This document shows, piece after piece, positions 21,345 to 30,981 of a stretch of DNA of 64,000 nucleotides. The position numbers and the translations under genes are program-made. Source of the DNA: Symmetrospora coprosmae. Taxonomy: Eukaryota > Basidiomycota > Cystobasidiomycetes > Symmetrosporaceae. The notes beneath the pieces were generated by a model. That model searched no databases, had not been told where the DNA came from, and saw nothing but the letters and a program-made list of their open reading frames with translations. Numbering within the stretch: position 1 is the first letter of the stretch; the number at the start of each line of letters is the position of its first letter. The stretch is taken from assembly GCA_008802785.1 (NCBI GenBank), contig VUYT01000006.1, forward strand, positions 124,001 through 188,000, read 5' to 3'.

Positions 21345-23546
21345 ATGGCGGCGGCGGTGATGCCAGCGGAGGCGGAGGACGCGCTCAACCGGGTAGCAGG
21401 ACAGACCGCTGAGGGACCCGTCAGCGAGGACGACAGCGACGTCGAGATACTCTCGCAGCCAGTCAAGAAGCGGCAGCCCTCTAAGCTCGACGCAAAAGTC
21501 GGCTCGCGAGCGGCTGTGGCGGACGACGCTCCAGGCGCTCGCAAGAACGGCAAGGACAAGGGCAAGGGAAGAGCTGTATAGGCGCAGCACATCATCGAAC
21601 TCGATGATACAGACGACGAGGCTGCCTCCAGACCTGGCCCAAGCTCGGCTGCGCCCGTCATCCCCGCCAAAATCACCTCGCCGACGCCCTCGACGTCGAC
21701 GCGTACAGACCATGCGCTCACCGGACTTGACGATGGGCTCGAGATCGACGCAGACACAGATGCTGCCTATGCTCGGCAGCTCTTCGAAGCAATCAACGGA
21801 TACGCTTACGCCGACGGCCCTTTGCTGGATGGTGCCGTCTTCCACGGCGCTGTGCTGAACATCGCGGCTCTACCATCCGCATCAGCATCGACGTCCTCCT
21901 CTGCTCTTCGACCCTTGCCTACCTTTCCTGATGGTCACGCGGCCCCAGCGTTCGCTTTAGGGGACGTAGCTGGACCGTCTTCGGTTCCCCTGCCAGGCGC
22001 ATATCCGCAGCAGGTCAGCGAGCCCGTAGAAGACGATGCGACCATCGCTGCGCGCTTCGCAGCTGAAGAAGAAGCAGAGTGGGAGAATGAGAAAGTCCGC
22101 CGTGCAGCTCAGGAGAAGGCGGATGAGCTGTACGCACGCGTCACGCAGCAGAACGAGGAGCTGGCCGCGAAGCGGGTGAGGCAGAAGGATGCCAAGAAGG
22201 CGCAGCGGAAGAAGCAGAGATTGTCGGGAACTGGACCCTCGACCGGTTCGGGTGTGAGAGCCGACAGCAACGATTCGGAGGAGGAGTCGAAGATTGCATT
22301 CCAGGTGACGATGGATGCGGATGGCAAGACGATCGAAGGGGACGAGGATGCAGACAACATGGCACAGTGAGGGCTCATTGCGTGAAGCTCATCGCTCTCC
22401 ATTCGAGAAGACTGATTGTGGCTCATCGTTGCAGCCTCGAGCTCGTCAAGAACGACTTTCAGCGCGCCGGTGCTGGTGGCATGGGCATGGGCGCAGGCAA
22501 AGGGAAAGGCAAAGGCAAGGGACAGGGCAAGGGCATGGGCGGTCTCAGGATCAAGAAGGTCACGTACTTTGTCAATTTCGAGCTGAACCGGCGCTTCGAG
22601 GCAGCAAAGATCGCATTGGCTCAGCAAGGGCGGGACGACACGGAACAGACGTGTGTGATCGTCAAGCTGTCTCCTGTTACGTCATCGATGCTGATGGAGC
22701 CTCCTACCCACCTTCAGCCTCTTCCACGGGACTCCAGAGGTCAACGTCCAGCCTATACTGGAGGTACGCCTTCGATCGACCGCTTTCACGTCTGCCACTT
22801 GCTGACCGCTTGTCCGGATCAGGATGGCTTCCGAGTCGGAGGCGTCGACGGCGCGAGGATAGTCAACGGCAAGGCGTATGGACTCGGGGTGTACCTGGCG
22901 CGGGACCCATTTCTGTCCATGGGATGTGTGTCACTTCCCTACATTGCGGTCGGCAGAAGCCTCACCTGTCCATGCTGACCGGATTGTTACATCCGCAGAC
23001 TGCAAAGGCAGCCACAAGATGTTCGCATGCAGGGTTGTCACTGGGTTGACCACTCCGCACGGTTAGTTCAGACTTATTGCTCTGGTGACTAGGCTTACCC
23101 TTATGCGCACACACAGCTCAGCAGAGCGTTCCTCTGCTGCCTGGACAAAATGCCTTTGACGCATACGAGAACCAGCAGCTCGGTATCGTTGTAAGCCTGA
23201 CTGATCTCAACCCTTGTCTCGACCGGGTATCACTCATGCCTGGCCAACTCGTGCTGGCTATCAGGTCGCCCGACACGCTCACCAGGTCCTACCCAAGTAT
23301 CTCGTCGAATTCGAGAGCAACGTACCCCAGCTCGCTTTGCCAGCAAACATCCCCATCGGCACCGCTGGACTTCCCCCTGCGCTGGCAAACCACCTCAGCG
23401 CCATACCCGGCTTCATCGGAGCGACTTTGAGTGCGCAGGTCGTCGCTGGCGCGTCTGGAGGAGGCGGTGTCGGGGCCGTCTCCTTGCCGGGCGGATGGTC
23501 CCCTTATGCCAACCAAGCTCCCGCCAAGAAGAGGAAGCGCAGATAA
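21345..23546 (+). CDS. PARP-type ADP-ribosyltransferase with an in-frame TAG near its N-terminus
   Basis: Fungal PARP-like enzyme that would transfer ADP-ribose from NAD+ to proteins, probably in the nucleus. Exons 21345-22366, 22435-22668, 22718-22763, then from GAT at about 22824 through splices to stop at 23546. The catalytic fold is clear after splicing: KLLFHGTPEVNVQPILEDGF (His of the triad), VNGKAYGLGVYLARDPF (Tyr), GYCKGSHKMFACRVVTG, and VARHAHQVLPKYLVEF. The third triad position falls in NQQLGIVV, so the canonical Glu appears to be absent. A Gly/Lys repeat (MGAGKGKGKGKGQGKG) precedes it, and KKRKRR at the C-terminus looks like a nuclear signal. The N-terminal frame carries two SUMO-interaction-like segments (SDVEIL; HIIELDDTDDE) but is broken between them by TAG at 21579-21581. 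Translation could instead start at ATG 21822. The 22669-22717 intron has a weak donor. Confidence 0.8.
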
Positions 23547-24079
23547 AGCTGCCGACAACACTAACGACGATACGCGTGATCATGATCCTCTCTGGACCCA
23601 GGCGCCGCGCGCGGGCTCTCGTACAATCCAGACTACCATTCGCAGATCAAATTCGTTTGACTTTTTGTCCCTTCCACTCATTCCATACCTTAACCCTCTG
23701 TCGCAATACTTAGTATGAATCTCGTCCCCTCTGCTGCTTGATCACAGCGAAGCCGTCCGGCCATCGAAGTCAGAACGTTCCAGCGCGCTCTTGTGACAGC
23801 AGGCTGCGTGCACTGACCTGCACTAGGATCTCTGAACAGCAAGCTCGGCTACGGTCCGTTGGGTGCAACAACTCGCAGATCCTTTCATAAGGATCAGCCC
23901 TTTCAAGCGTACTAATACAAGGGGGCCCTCCACATGCAGGGCTGTTCGGTCCATCTCTCGTCTACCTGACCGTTGAAATCTGTCCTTTGCCTTTCAACAC
24001 ACGCACAATCTGACACAGTGTGCCTAATCTTCCGAGCATACATTCCGCGAACCTCCAAGTACAGTCCTTCCACATAGAG
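23547..24079. other. intergenic
   Basis: About 530 bp between two plus-strand genes. It contains the 3' end of the PARP-type gene and the promoter of the next. No feature recognised. Confidence 0.4.
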
Positions 24080-24996
24080 ATGAGCCTAAATGTGCCATCT
24101 GGTACTGGCCGCGGTGGTGGCGGCCGTGGCGGTGATGCTTCAACGCCATTCGGGCGAGGCGGCGGCTCTACTGGCAACGCAACGCCGTTCAGACAAGGGC
24201 CTGGCTCGTCAGTGTTCCGAGGGAGAGGAAGCCCGCTGCATCCGTCCACGCCTCCCCAAAACACCTCCAGGTCCTCCTCCGGGCCTCCCACACGGTCACA
24301 TGGCATAGAATTGACCGGGTATGGTTTCTTTCCTGGCGAACGCTCTCTACTCAGACGCGCTGACGGTCCTACATATATCTTATCTGCTTTGGGCGCTGAG
24401 GGGCGCAGGATCGAGGTTCCATCGTTCCCTTCGAGTGGCACGGCAAGTCCCAACGGGCTCGGACAGCAATCCACGGCACTTTCTATGCGCCACGCAACGC
24501 CTCGGAACGCCAGCCCGACATCTTCTCCGAAACAGGCGGGAACGCCTAGGTGCGTCGCTTGTCGTGGACCCATTCCGCTTCTAGCGCTGACTTGGGACTC
24601 ACGATCCTGGTCTCCCTAAGACGGCCGTCGAGCCTGACTGCTGGGCTGTATGTTGCCAAAACTCGGGATCAGCGGGCGCGAGAGCGAATTAAGAAAGAGG
24701 AAGGTGACATTCTCAACAGGCAGCAGGAGCTGGCGGAGCAAGACCAGGCGAAGATGATCTTTAACCGCGACAAGCACCCACGGGAGCTAGAGCGCGCCCT
24801 GCGAAACTCCAGCCTCGAACCGGCAGTAATGCAAACCCAGCATTGGAAAGATATATTCGGTTCCTCATCAACCTCGTCAAGTACAAAGTCATCGGGACGA
24901 GAAACGCCCGCGTCCGCATATCACACTCCGGGCAAGAAGACGCCATATTTCACGCCGGGCAAGAACTCCGGTGCCGTCACACCTCGCATGAAGTAG
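24080..24996 (+). CDS. uncharacterised Gly/Ser-rich basic protein
   Basis: Two exons (24080-24549 and 24621-24996; 71-bp intron) close a frame of 281 residues ending in TAG. The N-terminal part is Gly/Arg-rich (GTGRGGGGRGGDASTPFGRG). It has a conserved-looking short motif (GIELTGYGFFPGERSLLRRA) and then, across the splice, a charged helix TRDQRARERIKKEEGDILN continuing to RQQELAEQDQAKMIF. The C-terminus has repeated TPGK units (HTPGKKTPYFTPGKNSG). It looks like an RNA- or chromatin-associated protein by composition only. I do not recognise the family. Confidence 0.6.
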
Positions 24997-26143
24997 AGCT
25001 TCTTGTAAAAGGCCGTCCTCTAGACCTGCGAGCAAGGCCAGATATATCAACGTTGCTTTCGCGCTACGGCCTCTTGCCGGGCGCAGTGAGGGAATCGACT
25101 GTCTTGCATTACGCGACACATCCCCCGAGCTGTCACTACGCCGAGTCCACAGATTAGCCCACCGCTCGACTGTTGAATGGAGAGATGAAGGATGGTACAT
25201 CCGTCACAAGCAGCTGTCTGTCAGATCCAAGTGCGCGCTTACATTTCCTTGGTACCAGCAGAAGGAGGACTAGCCATCGCAGCCTGACTGTCCTGGGAGG
25301 TCAACACCCCTCCTCCAACCCAGCCTCCATCGCGGTAAGTGGATTCAAGCAGGACGTGCGCCATGCCCCCTTGCCTTACGATGCCTGTCAATGGACTGCA
25401 GAGCCTCAATGCTCTGAATCGTAATCGGCTAGCTTCCGTCTTCGCGAAGGGAGGGCAGATCGCCAATGATGCAGACATCCATATGGGCTCATGCAGCAGA
25501 TTTTGTGACTGACTCAGGCAACAGCGGGACCTGCCGGCACCCGGTTCGTGATGCTGACTGGCAGACGAAACATCCGTAGAGAGAAAAGAGAAGAAGAAGA
25601 GAGAAGGGCAAAGAAGCGGGACCTGTACGTTTATGTGGTGCCCGATCTACTGCGGTTGTGAACGGTTGGCTAACACTCGTAAGTAGTCTGCACAGGCGGC
25701 CTGCATCCATCGCGATCAATTGGCAGGTCATAGGTTTACGTCATGTCGGAGAGCGTGGAAGGCTAGAAGAGAGACGTCAAGATGGGACAAAGGCGCAGAG
25801 GCAAAGTGTGTAGAGAGAGCATTTGGGAAAGCTCGCATCAGCTTAGTCAACGGGGGTAAGCGAGGTCGCCTCAGCCGGGCGTTTGCATCGCCGACAGCGC
25901 CGTGCGGGTCGTGCTGAGGAATAGGGAGAATAGGCGAACAGGGCAGGGGAGGACGGAAGAATCCCCAGCATCACGGATATAGCCGCAATATGCAATAGCG
26001 GTATATTCGAGTGCCTTGCCCTGGTCTATGCGCATCAGAATCGCGGCTCGCAAAGGTCGCCGGGTCAGTCGGGACCCGCTTTTTAGCCGACAGATCGCCT
26101 ACATAGTCACGAAAATGAAGTGTGCAGGCGCACGATTTCATAT
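24997..26143. other. intergenic, no supported gene
   Basis: About 1.1 kb, somewhat lower in GC than the flanks. Open frames are under 105 codons, with no motif. I see nothing that can be named. Confidence 0.4.
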
Positions 26144-26711
26144 CTATATAGTAGTTCTTGCGATGCTGTGATGTGGTATCAAGCTGAACTCAAGGCCGCC
26201 CCCAAGCTGCGACCAGCTCGCTTGCAATTGACCTTCCGGCAGGCGGTTCTGCAGCACGGACCATTGGAGCATCGGAAGATTGGGGAAAGATACTGTAAAA
26301 CGGTGAAGAGATAGTTCTTGTAGGCTGCAATCTATCTGGACTCTGAAACCCGCAGAAAGACGTACAGCGCTCGAAGCTTCTCGGTGTCCATTACCGTCCA
26401 GAAAGTCGCGAGGCGCCGGCGGTATCAGATATGGAGGGCGCATCCAAGCCTTAAGGCTGCTGGAAGCTGGAATAGATGCTCATGCTGTGTGTAACGAGTA
26501 AAGTATTCGACAAAAAGCCGAAGAAGTCACGTATCGGCTGAAGCTTCTTCAGGGTCTTGCCCGGCAGCTGTTTCACAGAGATGGTGTCCCGGATGCCGCA
26601 ATTCGCGTCTAGACATCGGGGAGTGAGATTGAGGTGTTGAACTGAGAGTGTGCGCATCCACTGGAGAGGTTGGAGGCGAAGGAAGAGATGCGCCGGCCGG
26701 TTTGCTCCCAT
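26144..26711 (-). CDS. possible fourth member of the small tandem family (D)
   Basis: A spliced frame can be drawn from ATG 26711. Exon 1 carries W-M-R-T-L-S-V-Q-H-L-N-L-T-P-R and ISVKQLPGK. Two short GT-AG introns keep the frame, and the last exon (LSLHRFTVSFPNLPMLQWSV ... LEFSLIP) stops at 26144, about 143 residues in all. The W-x-R-T-x-x-V-x-x-x-N-L-x-x-R block and the D-A-N-C-G spacing match gene A at 5912-6542 (W-Q-T-V-P-I-T-Q-A-N-L-S-V-R; D-P-A-S-G). This supports a dispersed relative, but the evidence is a by-eye alignment and the splice sites are unproven. Confidence 0.3.
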
Positions 26712-26783
26712 GCCCTTCGGTGAGGGGCCTGGGGGAGAAGAGAAGCGGAGACGGCCATGAAGAGGCCTGTAACGATGAAGATT

Positions 26784-26790
26784 ATATTTG
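26784..26790 (+). promoter_or_regulatory. TATA-like element of tRNA-Asn
   Basis: TATATTT located about 30-36 bp upstream of the first tRNA base, the position where some fungal RNA polymerase III genes carry a TATA box. Confidence 0.5.
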
Positions 26791-26819
26791 TAAAACACGG
26801 GTAAATGCACCGAACTGTC

Positions 26820-26908
26820 GACTGATTAGCTCAGTTGGTTAGAGCGTCCGACTGTTACTGCGCTGGCATGACATCGGGAGGTCTACAGTTCAAACCTGTA
26901 ATTGGTCG
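26820..26908 (+). tRNA. tRNA-Asn(GTT) with a 15-nt intron
   Basis: All arms fold: acceptor GACTGAT/ATTGGTC with discriminator G, D stem GCTC/GAGC, anticodon stem TCCGA/TCGGG with anticodon GTT at 26854-26856, T stem TACAG/CTGTA with loop TTCAAAC. A 15-nt intron at 26858-26872 sits after position 37, the normal eukaryotic tRNA site. Without it the tRNA is 74 nt. A TTTT terminator follows within 10 nt. Confidence 0.93.
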
Positions 26909-27192
26909 CCTACCCTTTTGCTTCGTCCATGTAGACGTGTCTTTACTTTTGCTCCAGTCCGCGAGATGAATCTCTGCGTAAGGGGCGTCTCCGCACGGAC
27001 CTGTGCCTGACCTGGGCCTGATTGCTACAAGGCCCTGAACGCCTACTTCTCCTCAGAGTAACGAGATGACCATACCTTTTGCCCCGCACTGTGCGTCCAG
27101 CTGTCCGTCCATGCTACGCGAGCACACCTGATGAGATTAGGTCAGCCTCACGTGCCTGACCGGTCCCTGTGCCTTGACCACCCGCCGCAGCC

Positions 27193-28269
27193 ATGCTGGT
27201 GGTCGCCATCGATGCAGGAGGGACTCGCTGCCGCGTCAACCTAGCTACAAAGGAAGATGGAGTGATCGCCAGCGCCTCACTCGGTCCATGCAACTAGTCA
27301 GTGGTTCCGCATTCGGCCACACCCTCCGACACTGACTTCGTACGCGCAGCACCACTCTGGGCCTGAAGAGCGCGGTCGACCAGCTGCAAAGATGCCTCGA
27401 AGCAGCAAGGTCGCAACTCCCGGATCCAAGCTTGCCGGTCTCTGCGCTCGTCCTCGGGATGGCCGGCCTCGACCGAGATAGCGACATCCGCGCCATCACA
27501 CCTCACCTGGCCGACATGTTCTCGCTGGACCCATCAGAATAGAGCAGGCTCATCGTGGGCAATGACGCGACCCTCTTGTCCCTGCCAATGTTGGACGATC
27601 AGCATGCAGGCGGAATCGCAGTAGTGGCAGGTGCGCGCATCCCCTCTCAGACATCGTCTCGCCATCGCTACGCCGTAGACAGGCACCGGCTCCGTCGTCT
27701 TCGCTTTCACGAAAGACCCGAAGACCGGCATACCTGTCGCTGCTCGCCGCGCCGGAGGGTACGGCGCCCTCCTGGGCGACCCGGGATCCGGGTTCCACAT
27801 CGGCCAGCTTGCCATCGTCTCCACTCTCGCAGCCTTCGACGCCCAAGCTCCCGTCTCTCAGCTACACAGAAACGTCCTCGACCACTTCGCATGTCGAGCA
27901 GACCCGCAGCTTCTCCTAGCGCGCGTCTACGAGCAAGACTCGGCCGTCTTCCCAAACGTCACGCCGACTGGCAGGGTCGCCTCGACATGCAAGGTGGTCA
28001 TGCGCAGATGCGCGATGAAAGACAGCGAAGCGAAGGACATCGTCCGCACGGCCGTATCCAGCCTGACGGACCTGGTGGCAAAGCTGTCCGCTAGCAACCA
28101 CTCCCCGCAGACACTTGTTCTCGGAGGCGGACTGTTCAGCGAAGACAGTTACAAGGCTGCCTTTCTGTCGCAGCTTCAGCGGGAGGGTCTTCGATTTGCA
28201 CGGACAGTCGTAGTAGACGATACGGGTAGGACAGCGGCGGAAATTATGGCTCGGCGTCTCGAGCCTTAA
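27193..28269 (+). CDS. N-acetylglucosamine-kinase-like (BadF/BadG ATPase family), with an in-frame TAG
   Basis: Member of the ASKHA sugar-kinase fold. Its likely reaction is ATP-dependent phosphorylation of GlcNAc or a related sugar; the substrate is inferred. Three exons (27193-27296, 27350-27630, 27683-28269) sum to 324 codons. Motifs: phosphate-1 VVAIDAGGTRCRV, VLGMAGLDRDSD, VGNDATLL, VVAGTGSVVFAF (phosphate-2, rebuilt only after splicing), GGYGALLGDPGSGFHIG, and adenosine-type LVLGGGLFSE. The frame contains TAG at 27540-27542, between LDPSE and SRLIVGNDA, in the middle of a well-conserved part. No GT-AG intron long enough to remove it could be found. The gene is thus either a young pseudogene, read through, or carries a sequence error. 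TAA ends the frame at 28269. Confidence 0.8.
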
Positions 28270-28507
28270 GACGATATCCAAGCAAAGCCGTTCGCGAGAT
28301 GGTTGTAGCACTGTAGTTCAGACAGATACACGCTCTCCTCTGCACGTCCAATGATCTGGGATCGCCCAGCCCTTCTGGTACTGGAGCGGGGCAAGTGCAG
28401 CTTGAGCTTGTGCCTGAAAGTCGCCGAAGCTTGCCGAAGGTGGCATCTCCGCACGCGTGACGCCCTCGCCAGTCTCTTCGCTCCACTCCATCACATTGGA
28501 CACCTAC

Positions 28508-30915
28508 ATGGCACAGACAAGCACAATGCTCTATCCACCACACCACACCACGCTGTCCCACATTACCAAGGACAACTGGCGAGAGCACGCGGCCAAGAAG
28601 AAGCAGTCCGTTCTCGATGCCATCCCGAGCGAATGGAAGTTCGATGCGAGCAAGTACGACGATAGGAGCAATATCCTGTCTGTTCCAGAGGAGACCGGTC
28701 TCCTGAGCTCGCAGGAGCTTGAGATTACTAATATCGACGATGCGACCCAGGTGCGAAGCTTCGCTCAAGCTAGCGCACAGGGTGGCTGGAAGATCTCCGT
28801 CGAATGGCCACGACGTCACTGAACAGTCTATCTCTGCCCGCAGCTCCTTGCCAAACTCGCGGATGGAACATATTCGGCAGTCGATGTCACGACCGCTTTC
28901 CTGAAGCGAGCTGCCATCGCCCATCAGCTCGTCAACTGTGGGCGATCGTGGCCGTGCCCGCCCGTGTACATATGACTCTGAAGCGTGTCTCTTCTAGGCC
29001 TGACGGAGTACTTCCCGGAGAGGGCACTCGCACAGGCTCGCGAGCTGGATGAGTATCGCAAGGAGAACGGCAAGACTCGCGGACCGCTGCACGGTCTCCC
29101 TATCTCGCTCAAGGACCAATTCGACATCAAGGGAATGGAGCTCACGATGGGCTATGCTGCTTACCTTGGCAGAGTCTCGAGCGAGAATGCCTCGCTGGTG
29201 GACCTGCTCGAGGCTGCAGGCGCCGTTCTCTACGTCCGGACTAACATTCCCCAGACGCTGATGGTACGTCTCGAAAGCAAGCTATGTCACTGCAGCCGAC
29301 TCTAAACCGCCATCTTGCAGATTGGCGACACCTTCAACCACGTCTTCGGACGGACGGACAACCCCTGGAACAGGAAGCTCAGCCCTGGAGGTTCCAGTGG
29401 AGGCGAAGGAGCCCTGATCGCGATGAAGGGCAGCATTCTTGGCGTGGTGAGCGGCAAACTGGCTCTAGTAGCGCATACACCTCTCTGACATCGGCGGATC
29501 CGCAGGGCACGGACATTGGCGGAAGCGTACGCATCCCGAGTGCCATGTGTGGTCTATGCACGATTCGACCATGCCAGCGCCGTGTGCCGTACGGCAAAGC
29601 GACGAACTCGGGACTCGGTCAGGAGGGTGTTCTCTCGGTTGCCGGCCCCATGGCGCGCAGCATGGCCTCCGTCGAGCTCTTCATGCGGACTGTTCTTGAT
29701 GCTTGCGCCGGAGACTTCGATGCTTCAGCCATGCCCTTCCCGTTCAATGGGCAGCGGTATGATATCGCACTGCAGCACAAGAAGCTGGCCTTCGGAGTTG
29801 CCAGAACAGACGGGCACGTTCATGCTACACCGCCCGTCCTTCGAGCTATCGAGATCACTGTCGAGGCGCTAAAGAAGGCAGGTCACGAAGGTGAGCCTCC
29901 GGCCTGGGCACGGTTGAGGGGTTCATACTGACCCTTGCGGCCTAAAGTTATCGAATTTGACCTCGTCAAGCACAACCGAGCCTGGCCTGTCGCCTGCGAC
30001 ATCTTCGCCGCAGTATGTTAGACAGTCTTGCCTAGAAGCCTGCGAAAGCGAAGGTATGGCTGATCTGGCGCTACTCTCAGGACAACGGAGAAGATATCAA
30101 GCAGGTCCTCAGCAGCATCAACGAGCCGCTGATCGAAGGTCTCATTTCTGGTGACGACGATCCCACATCGGTCTATGAGCTGTACCAGCTCAACCGAGAG
30201 AGTGCGTAGCCAGTCGGTGTCCTATCCAGGCACAAGGGATTGTGCAGTTTGCTGACGGTGACCATCGCGCGCAGAGGAGGCGATTCAGCAGGCGTTCCTT
30301 GCAGATTGGCAGGCCACGGTCAGCCAGACAAGCACAGGCCGGCCAATCGATGGCCTCATCTTTGGTGCTGCGCCCATCACTGCATTCCTGCCCGGACAGT
30401 GGGTGATTCTAGGATATGTGAGCCAGCGCTGCGCTGACTCGCTTAACCTGTCCGGCCTACGCAGCAACGAGTGGCCAGGATACACAGGGTAAGCTATCCG
30501 TTTGGGCACTCTCGTCAATTAATCTTGCTGAGAGAGGGATACGCGCAGTTACTTCAATACGCTCGATCTGCCAGCGACGGTCTTCCCCGTTACAAGCGTG
30601 GACCCCAAGCTGGACGAGTGGAAGAGTAAGCCCAAGGCATACAGCGACATGGACCAGCGATACCAGGATCGATGTAAGTACCGAAGCTTGACCGTCAGTC
30701 GCGTTGTGTGCGAAGAAGAATTGACTCGAGGCTCCTGCCGCAGACGATCCGACCCTCACGGCTGGCTGCCCTGTCCCGGTCATGCTGTATGTCACCTCGC
30801 GTAACATGGCCCTGCTCGTGCTGACATCGATGATGGAAACAGCATCGGTCGACGATGGCAAGAGGAGCCTCTGCTGGCTCTCTCGAAGCGCGTCATCGAG
30901 ATCCTTGCCAAGTGA
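28508..30915 (+). CDS. amidase (amidase-signature family, acetamidase-like)
   Basis: Serine hydrolase of the amidase-signature family, cleaving small amides or related substrates; specificity cannot be read. About eleven short introns break it. After splicing the catalytic elements are present: catalytic Lys in PISLKDQFDIKG, the Ser-rich loop KLSPGGSSGGEGALIA, and the nucleophile loop GTDIGGSVRIPSAMCGL. The N-terminus (NWREHAAKKKQSVLDAIPSE) and the C-terminal segments (WRYSQDNGEDI, EAIQQAFLADW, YFNTLDLPATVFPVT, ALSKRVIEILAK) fit fungal acetamidase-type enzymes of about 550-600 residues. A 47-bp GT..AG stretch around 30418-30464 can be read through in frame, so whether it is an intron is unsettled. 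No signal peptide is visible. Confidence 0.88.
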
Positions 30916-30981
30916 TTGCGAAGAAGGGCGATCGCAAACAGATTGGTTGTACGATATGCCACTTCTCGTACCGTCTAGCCT

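Noticed and set aside
20543-21757. 404-codon minus-strand open frame
   Set aside because: Shadow of the 631-residue protein gene and of the PARP-type gene; no motif, composition follows the opposite frames.
21345-28269. UAG reassigned to an amino acid in this nucleus
   Set aside because: TAG is used as the natural stop in other genes here (for example the frames ending at 19068 and 24996), so general reassignment is unlikely.
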